Assembly (NCBI GenBank): GCA_910577415.1
Contig: CAJTLK010000032.1
Coordinates: forward strand, 1-19,937
Source: an uncultured Oscillospiraceae bacterium
GTDB lineage: Bacteria; Bacillota; Clostridia; Oscillospirales; Oscillospiraceae
Reading direction: 5' to 3'
DNA length: 19,937 nt
The notes beneath the pieces were generated by a model. That model searched no databases. It had not been told where the DNA came from and saw only the letters and a list, made by a program, of their open reading frames with translations. Below are positions 8,082 through 14,154 of this stretch, one piece after another. The first letter of the stretch is position 1. Each line of letters starts with the position of its first letter. Both the position numbers and the translations under genes were made by a program.

Positions 8082-8254
8082 GCCTTATCGTCCTCGTCCC
8101 AGACCTTTTTCGCCACCTCCCGGCCCAGCTCCCGGGCGGCCTCCTTCATGCCCGAGCGCACCGCCGCTTTGACCACCAGGTAAAGCCCCACAAAGAAGAG
8201 AAACACCACGCACAGGGCCACGATCCAGTTGATGAGCAGTTCCATAGACGGCAT
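8078..8254 (-). CDS. Small single-pass membrane protein, unknown function
   Basis: This is a 58-residue frame that fills the gap between the TsaD-like gene and xseA. The ATG at 8254 follows the upstream stop by 5 bases and has AAAGGGG 8 bases upstream; the TGA overlaps the GTG of xseA by 4 bases. This spacing makes it a convincing member of the operon. The protein reads MPSMELLINW, then a strongly hydrophobic helix (IVALCVVFLFFVGLYLVV, about residues 11-28), then an amphipathic basic/acidic tail (SGMKEAARELGREVAKKVW) ending DEDDKA. This looks like one transmembrane helix with a cytoplasmic tail; the orientation is inferred from the lysines and arginines after the helix. I do not recognise a family. 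In B. subtilis folD occupies this part of the cluster, so the gene is not an obvious replacement for a known partner. Confidence 0.8.
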   Translation of the reverse strand: MPSMELLINWIVALCVVFLFFVGLYLVVKAAVRSGMKEAARELGREVAKKVWDEDDKA

Positions 8255-8259
8255 TACAA

Positions 8260-9198
8260 TTACCCCTTTCTTTTACACAGCATGCGGCGGCCCAGAATGG
8301 CCGTCCCCATGGCGTTGTCTGTCGAATATTTGGGCTGGGCGAAGATGGCCTGACAAAGCTCCGTCAGCACATAGCGAAGCCGGGTGTTGGAGGCCACGCC
8401 CCCCGAGCAGAGCACTGGTAGGCCGGGATAGCGGTTTTGGGCCTCCACTGTGGCTTCCCGGACCACCTGGGCCACCGTGTCCAGGCAGAAGGCGGCCACC
8501 TTCTCCGGCTCCCCGCCGCTCTCCAAGCGCTCCTTGATCTGGTTCTCCACGCCGGAGAGGGAAAATTCCAGCCCATCCAGCCTCCGGCGCAGAGGCCTTG
8601 GCCTGTCGGTACAGCTCCGGGACAGCTCGTCCAGGGCCTTCCCCGCCGGGAAAGGAAGGCCCAGCAGCACCCCGCAGCGGTCAATGAGCTGCCCCGCCGA
8701 GATGTCGCTGGTGCCGCCGATGCGCCGGGCGTTCACGTTGACCCCTTCCGGCTCCACATAGAGAAGCTCGGTGGTCCCCCCGGAGAGGTGCCAGGCCAGA
8801 AAGGGCGCGTCCAGCAGCTCCATCCGCCCCGCCGACCAGGCCGCGGCGGCCAGGTGCCCCTGCTGGTGGGAGACGGCGAAGAAGGGTACGTCCAACGCCT
8901 GGGCCAGGGACCGGCCCAGGCTCTCCCCCGCCAAAAAGCAGGGCATATAGGACCCCTCCACCGCTCTGGGCCGGGTGGATGCGCACACGGCGGAGACGTT
9001 CTCCAGCGCCCCCGCCCGCCGCAGCTCCTCCATCCGCTCCGGCAGGGCCTTCACGTGCTGGAAGAGAGCGTCGGACTGGCGCAGGCCCAGCTCCCCCGGT
9101 TTGACCGAGAGGAGCTTTCCCGCGTTGAGGCCGCTTTCTCCGTCAAAGACGGCGGCGGAGGTGGTGTAATTGCTGGTGTCCAGGCCCAGGGCGGTCAT
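8260..9198 (-). CDS. TsaD/Kae1-like (Gcp, peptidase M22 family) paralogue
   Basis: This 312-residue ASKHA-fold protein is related to TsaD, the catalytic subunit for the tRNA t6A37 modification. It starts MTALGLDTSNYTTS, resembling the TsaD N-terminus but lacking its usual CDET. It has SHQQGHLAAA at 110-119, where TsaD has HMEGH; the two metal-ligand histidines (111 and 115) remain while the middle residues differ. HLSGGTTELLYV, a GGTSDISAGQLIDRCG segment, VLCSGGVASNTRLR and YSTDNAMG near the C-terminus match the nucleotide-binding and metal regions. The shorter length and altered motifs indicate a paralogue rather than TsaD itself, which I would expect elsewhere in the genome. It overlaps nusB as ATGA and is followed after 5 bases by a small membrane-protein gene. 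Calls as an O-sialoglycoprotein endopeptidase would be legacy naming. The function is unknown. Confidence 0.85.
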   Translation of the reverse strand: MTALGLDTSNYTTSAAVFDGESGLNAGKLLSVKPGELGLRQSDALFQHVKALPERMEELRRAGALENVSAVCASTRPRAVEGSYMPCFLAGESLGRSLAQALDVPFFAVSHQQGHLAAAAWSAGRMELLDAPFLAWHLSGGTTELLYVEPEGVNVNARRIGGTSDISAGQLIDRCGVLLGLPFPAGKALDELSRSCTDRPRPLRRRLDGLEFSLSGVENQIKERLESGGEPEKVAAFCLDTVAQVVREATVEAQNRYPGLPVLCSGGVASNTRLRYVLTELCQAIFAQPKYSTDNAMGTAILGRRMLCKRKG

Positions 9199-9698
9199 AG
9201 GCCCTCCTCGGGAGAGAAGGTCTCCGGGGCGGGGGCGGCCACCTGGGTCTGGGGCAACGGCCCGGAGCGGACAAAAGAGCCTAAGATCCCGTTGACGAAG
9301 GCGGCCATCTCCGGCTGCTCATAGCGCTTGGTCAGCTCCACCGCCTCGTTGATGGCGGCGGCGTTGGGCACGTCGCCCATATACAATATCTCAAACATGC
9401 ATACCCGCAGAATAGACACCGTCACCCTGGGCAGCCGGGAGAAGTTCCAGCCAATGGCGTATTGGGAGATATAACCGTCCAGCTCCTCCCGGTGGTCCTC
9501 CACCCCCCGGACCAGCGTTTCTATGTACTCCCGCTGGTCCACGTTGGGAAATTCGGCATAGAGGGGTTCCTCTTTCCCGATCCTCTCAAAGATGGGGCGC
9601 GTCAGCGCCTCGCCCAGCAGCTCCTCGGCGGTCTGTCGGGTGAAGCTCATCTCAAATACGAAGTGAACGGCCAGCTCTCTGGCATTGCTTCTTGTCAT
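9195..9698 (-). CDS. nusB: Transcription antitermination factor NusB
   Basis: NusB binds the boxA RNA element with NusE (S10) and takes part in antitermination of rRNA operons. The 167-residue protein begins MTRSNARELAVHFVFEMSF, the NusB start pattern, and contains the highly conserved RVTVSILRVCMFEILYMG and NAAAINEAVELTKRY, followed by the FVNGILGSF end of the fold. About 20 extra residues rich in Pro and Ala follow the fold, so it is slightly longer than the 130-150 typical of the family. The ATG at 9698 has GGGAGGG just upstream. It is the first gene of the long operon and has its own promoter-like sequence (9772-9800). It overlaps the TsaD-like gene by 4 bases. Confidence 0.95.
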   Translation of the reverse strand: MTRSNARELAVHFVFEMSFTRQTAEELLGEALTRPIFERIGKEEPLYAEFPNVDQREYIETLVRGVEDHREELDGYISQYAIGWNFSRLPRVTVSILRVCMFEILYMGDVPNAAAINEAVELTKRYEQPEMAAFVNGILGSFVRSGPLPQTQVAAPAPETFSPEEGL

Positions 9699-9771
9699 GG
9701 GGGACCCTCCCTGGGCGCGGCGGCCCGGTCATCTTTTTATGGGCACACCCGCCCATTTTTTGCTTATCCAA

Positions 9772-9800
9772 AGTATACACCCATTTATGCAAAATGAAAA
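9772..9800 (-). promoter_or_regulatory. Candidate sigma-A promoter for the nusB-recN operon
   Basis: On the minus strand, TTTTCA (9795-9800) is separated by exactly 17 bases from TATACT (9772-9777). The -10 matches the consensus at 5 of 6 positions and the -35 at 4 of 6. It lies downstream of the intrinsic terminator that ends the preceding transcript and about 74 bases before the nusB start, where a new promoter would be expected. The start of transcription is an inference. Confidence 0.6.
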
Positions 9801-9820
9801 CCCCTAAAATGGCCCAGAGC

Positions 9821-9853
9821 ATAAAAAATCGGAGCGGCTTTTGCCGCTCCGAT
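9821..9853 (-). terminator. Intrinsic terminator after the Asp23-family gene
   Basis: An 11-bp perfect stem (9828-9838 pairing with 9843-9853) closes a 4-base loop. Read on the minus strand it is followed directly by a run of T (bases 9823-9828 are A on the plus strand). It begins 13 bases past the stop of the Asp23-family gene, so it should end the spoIIIA/asp23 transcript. Confidence 0.9.
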
Positions 9854-9866
9854 CCTTTTCGGTTTT

Positions 9867-10259
9867 TCAGCCCTGGCGGGTCTTCTTGCTCCGGTCCAGG
9901 GTCACCCCGGCCACATGGACGTTGACCCCCTCCACGTTGAGGCCGCTGGCATTCTCGATGGCCACCGCCACCGCGTCCTGGACCGTCTTGGCGGTCTCCT
10001 GTACGGAAGCGCCGTACTTCACCAGCAGGGAGATGTCCACGCTGACGCTGCCTTCGGTGACGCCCACCCGGACGCCCCGGCTCAGGTTCTTCTTCCCCGC
10101 CAGCAACTCCACGATGTCGCCGCCCAGGTTCCCGGCCAGAGAGCCTACGTTCTCCACCTCCAGCGCGGCGGCGGCGGCGGTCACAGCCAGCACGTCCTCC
10201 GAAATATGAATGGTCCCCAGCTCATCGGGACAGGAGATGTACTCTTTTCCATCGGCCAT
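9867..10259 (-). CDS. Asp23/Gls24 family protein (YqhY-like)
   Basis: This is an Asp23/Gls24-domain protein, the YqhY-type member found between spoIIIA and nusB in Firmicutes. From the ATG at 10259 the 130-residue protein reads MADGKEYISCPDELGTIHIS, then EDVLAVTAAAAALEVENVGS, GVRVGVTEGSVSVDISLLVKYGAS in pieces, and NVEGVNVHVAGV at the end, which is the family pattern. In-frame starts at 10304 and 10280 exist. The first falls inside a good extended -10 box and the second has no ribosome site; 10259 has AAGGA about 12 bases upstream, slightly far, and gives the expected N-terminus. In B. subtilis, yqhY follows accBC and has been linked to acetyl-CoA carboxylase activity; accBC are absent here. 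The role in this organism is unknown. A terminator follows. Confidence 0.88.
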   Translation of the reverse strand: MADGKEYISCPDELGTIHISEDVLAVTAAAAALEVENVGSLAGNLGGDIVELLAGKKNLSRGVRVGVTEGSVSVDISLLVKYGASVQETAKTVQDAVAVAIENASGLNVEGVNVHVAGVTLDRSKKTRQG

Positions 10260-10299
10260 TTGCGCCACGCATCCTTCCATGTGGGTTTTCTTATTCTTT

Positions 10300-10327
10300 A
10301 TCATACCACAAAAAAAGGAAATTACAA
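10300..10327 (-). promoter_or_regulatory. Candidate promoter of the Asp23-family gene
   Basis: On the minus strand, TTGTAA (10322-10327) and an extended -10, TGG-TATGAT (10300-10305), are separated by 16 bases within an AT-rich patch after the spoIIIAH stop. It suggests that the Asp23-family gene is also transcribed in vegetative cells independently of the sporulation operon. It also argues against the upstream ATG at 10304, which would lie within the -10. Confidence 0.6.
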
Positions 10328-10347
10328 CAGTGAATTTTTCAACGGCG

Positions 10348-10926
10348 TTACCCCTGGGCCTCGATGATGGTGATCTGGCTGGCGGGGACCCCGGTCTCCC
10401 CGGTGACGATCTCGGTGATCCGGGCCACGTCGGCGCTCTGAAGGCCGTTCTCGGTGGCCGACACCACCACTGACACCCCCGCGTCGCTGATGAAGCTGAT
10501 GCAGTCGGCGTACCCCTTGGCTACCACCAGGTTCTCGATCTGGGCCTCGGAGACGGTGGAGGCGGCCAGGGTCTCAATGGCGGCTCCGGCGTCCTGTTTG
10601 GCCGTCTCCTCCGCCCCCTCGCTGGACAGGGTGTCCTGAAGCATGGCCAGGGCGTTGTCCCTGGCCTGCTGGCGGTTGAGCCGGGCCGAGGCGAAATACC
10701 CGCTGGCAGTAGTGGTGGGCGCAGCGGAGGCAGTCGGCTCGCCACCGGGAGCGGAAGAGGCCGCCGGGAGCAGGGGGTCGTCGGTGCGGGACGAGACCAG
10801 GGCGGCCTGGCCCAGGGTCTTACCCACATTGGTCTCCTCCTTTTGATAGGACCAGTTGAGGTAGACCGCCACACACACGAACAGGACGATGGCGGCCACC
10901 ACCGCGTTACGTTTCCAGAGCTTCAT
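10348..10926 (-). CDS. spoIIIAH: Stage III sporulation protein AH
   Basis: SpoIIIAH is a mother-cell membrane protein whose extracytoplasmic YscJ/FliF-like domain binds forespore SpoIIQ, forming the channel across the two membranes during engulfment. The 192-residue protein starts MKLWKRNAVV and has one N-terminal transmembrane helix (about residues 8-25, AVVAAIVLFVCVAVYLNW). It then has a low-complexity Ala/Pro/Thr linker (about 50-75) and a C-terminal domain beginning FASARLNRQQARDNALAMLQ, characteristic of the family, with QIENLVVAKGYADCISFI and a VSATENGLQSADVARI segment. The ATG at 10926 has AGGAGG about 8-10 bases upstream. It is the last gene of the spoIIIA operon, 38 bases after spoIIIAG. 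No strong terminator separates it from the Asp23-family gene. Confidence 0.95.
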   Translation of the reverse strand: MKLWKRNAVVAAIVLFVCVAVYLNWSYQKEETNVGKTLGQAALVSSRTDDPLLPAASSAPGGEPTASAAPTTTASGYFASARLNRQQARDNALAMLQDTLSSEGAEETAKQDAGAAIETLAASTVSEAQIENLVVAKGYADCISFISDAGVSVVVSATENGLQSADVARITEIVTGETGVPASQITIIEAQG

Positions 10927-10964
10927 ACTTTTTTCCTCCTCCTAATTGATTGCTTTGTAATGGT

Positions 10965-11480
10965 TCATTTGCCCGCGCAAATGGCTATTTTATCCGCTCC
11001 CAGCCCGGTAAGGGCGGAGACCGCTCCACTCAGCGCCAGCCGCACATTGGGGTCGCCGCCTCCCTGGGCCACCACCAAGGCCCCCTGGTAGACCGGGGAG
11101 AGCTGCTGCAAGAGCACCGGCTCCTGGGTGCCGGAGCCGCCGGAGGCCAACACCGTGGTCAGCTCCCGGCTGGTCTGGCCGTTTCCCTCGGTGGCCGAGC
11201 CGTCCTGGGCCACCACCTGCCGGGGGGTCTCCTTCAGGGTGAGCACCACCGACACCTCCCCCGCCCCGGAGACGCGGGACAGGGCCTCCTCCAGCCGCCG
11301 CTCCAGAGCGGTGGTCTGGAACTGGTCCGCCGGGGCCGCCGCCGGCGGGGCCTGGGCCATGGCCTCCCCCCCTCCGGAGGGCCACAGCAGAAGGACCACT
11401 CCCACCAGGGCCACCAGAAGAACGTATTTATACTTTTGCAGCAGTGCCGAAGCCCGCTTGCCCCATGCTCCCATTTTCAT
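10965..11480 (-). CDS. spoIIIAG: Stage III sporulation protein AG
   Basis: SpoIIIAG forms a large ring in the intermembrane space of the feeding channel. The 171-residue protein from the ATG at 11480 has a basic N-terminus (MKMGAWGKRASALLQKYK), a transmembrane helix at about 19-33 (YVLLVALVGVVLLLW), a Gly/Ala/Pro linker, and a ring-building domain starting LERRLEEALSRVSGAGEVSV with VVLTLKE and ending GGGDPNVRLALSGAVSALTG, which fits the family. The start is fixed by GGAGG 7 bases upstream and by the 4-base ATGA overlap with spoIIIAF. The open frame continues further upstream only inside spoIIIAF. Confidence 0.93.
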   Translation of the reverse strand: MKMGAWGKRASALLQKYKYVLLVALVGVVLLLWPSGGGEAMAQAPPAAAPADQFQTTALERRLEEALSRVSGAGEVSVVLTLKETPRQVVAQDGSATEGNGQTSRELTTVLASGGSGTQEPVLLQQLSPVYQGALVVAQGGGDPNVRLALSGAVSALTGLGADKIAICAGK

Positions 11481-11950
11481 GGCGTCTCCTCCAGAAATGT
11501 CTGCCGTTCCTCGGGAATGTCCAGCTCCTGGGCGATCAGACGGGATAACTCCTTCTTCCCGTTTGCCGTCCACTCTCCCCGCAGCTCCACCGCCCAGGGG
11601 ACGGCCCAGCCGTTTTCATCCTCCGCCACAGTCACCTGGGCGGTGCAGGGACAGCCCAGGGCGGAGCCTTTGTCCAAAATATATGCGCCCACCTTTTGGG
11701 CTATGAGGGTTTTCATCACTTCCTCCCCCGCCGTCTGGGCCGTCTCCACGCCGGGGGCCATCTCCCCCGGCTGGGGCAGGACCTCGGGGACAAGGCCCTT
11801 CAAGGGCCGCACCACCGCCAGCAGAAGCACCAGTCCGCCGGTGATGCGCAGCAGCTTTTTTACCGTCCCCTCCGGGGTCAACGCCTGGGCCAGGGCCACC
11901 GCCAGGGCGGCGGCGGTGACGCCCAGCAGCCACTCCCGCAGAAAGCTCAT
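11477..11950 (-). CDS. spoIIIAF: Stage III sporulation protein AF
   Basis: SpoIIIAF is a mother-cell membrane component of the SpoIIIA complex. The 157-residue protein has the family layout: MSFLREWLLGVTAAALAVAL forms a first membrane helix, then LTPEGTVKKLLRITGGLVLL leads into a second helix (GGLVLLLAVVRPL), followed by a soluble domain of about 105 residues with VEDENGW-like acidic stretches and ending QELDIPEERQTFLEE. It overlaps both neighbours by 4 bases (ATGA), with spoIIIAE upstream and spoIIIAG downstream, so all three are probably coupled in translation. Confidence 0.93.
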   Translation of the reverse strand: MSFLREWLLGVTAAALAVALAQALTPEGTVKKLLRITGGLVLLLAVVRPLKGLVPEVLPQPGEMAPGVETAQTAGEEVMKTLIAQKVGAYILDKGSALGCPCTAQVTVAEDENGWAVPWAVELRGEWTANGKKELSRLIAQELDIPEERQTFLEETP

Positions 11951-13098
11951 CCCCCCACCGCCTTTACCGACGTGACAAGGGCCACATAGAGGATGACCCC
12001 GCTACCCCCCACCATGCCCACCATCAGGGCGAAGGCCGAGCCTATGGCGTCGATCAGCCCCGCGGCAAAGCCGGGGGCGGCGGTGGCCGAGAGGGCGGCG
12101 GCGCACTTATAGGCGATGTAGTGCAGTCCCAGCCGCAAAAAAGGGGTCAGGCAGATCGCCAGGACGGCCAGCAACCCCACCACCCCAACCGTCCCCTTCA
12201 GCACGCCCGCTCCCGCCACCACAGTCTCGGCGGCGTCGGAGAGAATGCTTCCCACCACGGGCACCATACCGGAGAGGGCGGTCTTGGCCGCCTTCTGGGC
12301 CAGGGCGTCGGCGTTTCCCGCCACCGCCCCGGTAAAGGTGAGGTAAAAGACGAACAGGGTGAGCAGCCCGGTCAAAAGCCCGGTACACGCCCCCTTGATA
12401 AGCCCCCCCAGCCGCCGCAGTCCGTCGTTGTCCAGGGCCGCGGCGGCGGTGACGGCGGCAATGTAGGCGTAAACAAGGGGCAGAAGAAACCGCTCAGAGA
12501 GGGAGATGAGCAGGTCGAAAAAGATGAGGGCGGCCCCCTGACGGGCCACCGCCGACGCCGGGGCTCCCGCGGCGGCGCAGGCGGCGGTGACGGTGGGCAG
12601 CAGCAGGGCGGAAAAGCTCTTCATCTGCTCCAGGGCTTCCCGGCCAAGGCTCATCATGGAATTCACATCCACCACCGCAATGGCACACACCGCCGCCGCC
12701 CCCGCCAAGCGGTAAGGGTCCAGTCCGCCGAAGCCCAGCTCCCCCTTGACGCTCCCCGCCAGACCGCAGAGCAGGGCCACCAGCATCAGCATGGCTCCGC
12801 TGCGCCCCACCCCCTTCAGGATACCGGGGATGGCGGCGCGCTGGCCGTTCAAAATGGCCCCCGCTCCGGCGCCCAGGTCGGCGCCGGTGAGGGCGGCGGC
12901 GTTGAGGTACCCGTTCAGATAGGCTCCCGCGGCGCTCTGGAGCGCATCCAGCCCTACCGCGGCGGAGAGCTGCCCCTCCCCCTCCAGCGTCCCCTCCGCC
13001 CCCCAGGCCACCGGGGTCAGGGCCAGCAGCAAAACCAGGGCGGCTATAAGAGCGCGCCAAGGGTCTCCAGCACCGCCTCCATGAGGGGCAGGGCGCAC
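11947..13098 (-). CDS. spoIIIAE: Stage III sporulation protein AE
   Basis: SpoIIIAE is the multi-spanning membrane subunit of the SpoIIIA complex, thought to form the mother-cell membrane part of the channel. The mature part shows at least six hydrophobic segments, for example SGAMLMLVALLCGLAGS, LAGAAAVCAIAVVDVNSMMS, FLLPLVYAYIAAVTAAAAL, GLLTGLLTLFVFYLTF and AFALMVGMVGGSGVILYVAL, with a family-like SVKGELGFGG loop and SGMVPVVGSILSDAAETVV. No ATG lies near the expected start. I used the GTG at 13098, which gives 383 residues and a signal-like N-terminus (WRALIAALVLLLALTPVAWG); it lies inside spoIIIAD (55-base overlap) and has no good ribosome site. The frame is open up to 13437, but that part is shadow of spoIIIAD. 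The identity is sure, the start is not. Confidence 0.92.
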   Translation of the reverse strand: MRPAPHGGGAGDPWRALIAALVLLLALTPVAWGAEGTLEGEGQLSAAVGLDALQSAAGAYLNGYLNAAALTGADLGAGAGAILNGQRAAIPGILKGVGRSGAMLMLVALLCGLAGSVKGELGFGGLDPYRLAGAAAVCAIAVVDVNSMMSLGREALEQMKSFSALLLPTVTAACAAAGAPASAVARQGAALIFFDLLISLSERFLLPLVYAYIAAVTAAAALDNDGLRRLGGLIKGACTGLLTGLLTLFVFYLTFTGAVAGNADALAQKAAKTALSGMVPVVGSILSDAAETVVAGAGVLKGTVGVVGLLAVLAICLTPFLRLGLHYIAYKCAAALSATAAPGFAAGLIDAIGSAFALMVGMVGGSGVILYVALVTSVKAVGG

Positions 13099-13427
13099 AG
13101 CAGGGCCAGCACGGCCCCGGCGGTCTCCAAAAAGGCGGCTACGCTGCCCTCCCCCGCGTCCCGGCAGACGGCGGCGGAGAGCCGGGTGACGATACCGATG
13201 CCCACCGTCTTCCATACCGGGGTCCAAACCTCCGATGATAGCTGTCCCGCCCGGGAGAGCCTGTCCGCCAGGCCCCGGACGGCGGAAAAGGCCTCCACCG
13301 TCTGGCCCAGCAGCAGACACCCCGCCGTCAGGGCCAGCACCACCGCCAGCTCGGGCACCTGTTTTCGGATGACCAGGGCGCAGAGGGCGGCAGTCACCGC
13401 CAGGGCGGCAAGCTTGAAAATATCCAT
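13044..13427 (-). CDS. spoIIIAD: Stage III sporulation protein AD
   Basis: SpoIIIAD is a small polytopic membrane protein of the SpoIIIA complex. The 127 residues begin MDIFKLAALAVTAALCALVI, continue with RKQVPELAVVLALTAGCLLL and then a central VWKTVGIGIVTRLSAAVCRDAGEGSVAAF-type segment (given here in part), and end with a hydrophobic stretch before MEAVLETLGALL. This order matches the family closely. The ATG at 13427 is 6 bases past the spoIIIAC stop, with GAGGA just upstream. The 3' end overlaps the inferred spoIIIAE start. Confidence 0.95.
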   Translation of the reverse strand: MDIFKLAALAVTAALCALVIRKQVPELAVVLALTAGCLLLGQTVEAFSAVRGLADRLSRAGQLSSEVWTPVWKTVGIGIVTRLSAAVCRDAGEGSVAAFLETAGAVLALLCALPLMEAVLETLGALL

Positions 13428-13433
13428 ACTTCC

Positions 13434-13628
13434 TCACAGTCCAAACAGCCCCTTCACCAGAAGGAAAAGCTCGTTGATCTTCTGAACCACCATCATCAGC
13501 ACCACCACCAGCCCCGCCAGGGTGGTCATCATGGCCTGCTCGTCCCGGCCCGAGCGGGAGAGCACCTGATTGAGCACCGCCACCAGAATGCCAATGGCCG
13601 CGATGCGGAAAATAAAATCCACGTCCAT
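13434..13628 (-). CDS. spoIIIAC: Stage III sporulation protein AC
   Basis: SpoIIIAC is a 64-residue membrane protein with two helices, normal for the family (about 65 residues). It reads MDVDFIFRIAAIGILVAVLN, a polar turn SRSGRDEQAMMTTLAG with the conserved DEQA, and then LVVVLMMVVQKINELF. The ATG at 13628 has GGGAG 7 bases upstream. It sits 13 bases after spoIIIAB and 6 bases before spoIIIAD. AC and AD are the two small subunits usually found side by side in the operon. Confidence 0.95.
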   Translation of the reverse strand: MDVDFIFRIAAIGILVAVLNQVLSRSGRDEQAMMTTLAGLVVVLMMVVQKINELFLLVKGLFGL

Positions 13629-13641
13629 ACCTTTTCTCCCA

Positions 13642-14154
13642 TCACAGCAGTAAAATGGTCAAAAACGCCCCCAGGCTCACCCCCAGGGCGGCGTAAGCCT
13701 TTCCCTTTTGCCGCAGCTCCTCCCGGACCTGGACCGAACGCTCCCGCAAGCTCCGGCAGGCGCTTTCCAGGCTCCGACACTGGTCGGCCCAGCCGTAGCG
13801 GCCCAGCACCGCCCCCAGGGCCAGCAGCACGTCCAGCTCCTCCCCCCTCAGGGGGCCGGGATGGGCGGTCAGGGCTTGCCGCCACAGCTCCTCAAAGGAG
13901 GTCTCCCCCAGCCGCTCCAGCCCCTTTTGAAGGGCGAGGAAGCTCGCTCTTGCCGGCTCCCGCGCGCTGACGGACAGCCGCCGCGTCAGCTCGGGCATGG
14001 CGCTCAGACGGAAGGAAAGCTCGCTCTCCATCAGCTCTAATGCGTCCGCCCAGGCGTCCAGGGCCCTGGCCCGCCGGTCAAGCTCTCCCGCCGCGCCCAG
14101 GCCCGCCCAGGCTCCGCCGCCGATGACCAGCCCAGCGCCCAGCAGCCTCAGCAT
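13642..14154 (-). CDS. spoIIIAB: Stage III sporulation protein AB
   Basis: SpoIIIAB is a mother-cell membrane protein with a GspF-like helical cytoplasmic domain, thought to work with the ATPase SpoIIIAA. The 170-residue protein has an N-terminal hydrophobic helix (LGAGLVIGGGAWAGLG), a long charged helical middle with LELMESELSFRLSAMPELTR, LGAVLGRYGWADQCRSLE, and a C-terminal hydrophobic helix (LGVSLGAFLTILLL) preceded by REELRQKGKAYAAL. This is the family pattern. The ATG at 14154 overlaps the end of spoIIIAA by 7 bases. Confidence 0.93.
   Translation of the reverse strand: MLRLLGAGLVIGGGAWAGLGAAGELDRRARALDAWADALELMESELSFRLSAMPELTRRLSVSAREPARASFLALQKGLERLGETSFEELWRQALTAHPGPLRGEELDVLLALGAVLGRYGWADQCRSLESACRSLRERSVQVREELRQKGKAYAALGVSLGAFLTILLL

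Noticed and set aside
10260..10304. Upstream ATG codons at 10304 and 10280 as start of the Asp23-family gene
   Set aside because: The first lies in an extended -10 box and the second lacks a ribosome site. The family N-terminus begins at the ATG at 10259.
10328..10342. TGAATTTTTCA palindrome after spoIIIAH as an ArgR box
   Set aside because: The half sites are 3 bases closer than in the 18-base ARG box, only one copy is present, and neither neighbouring gene belongs to arginine metabolism.
12121..13485. Plus-strand open frame opposite spoIIIAE and spoIIIAD
   Set aside because: It has low-complexity Gln/Gly/His composition and lies opposite conserved sporulation genes, so it is a shadow frame.
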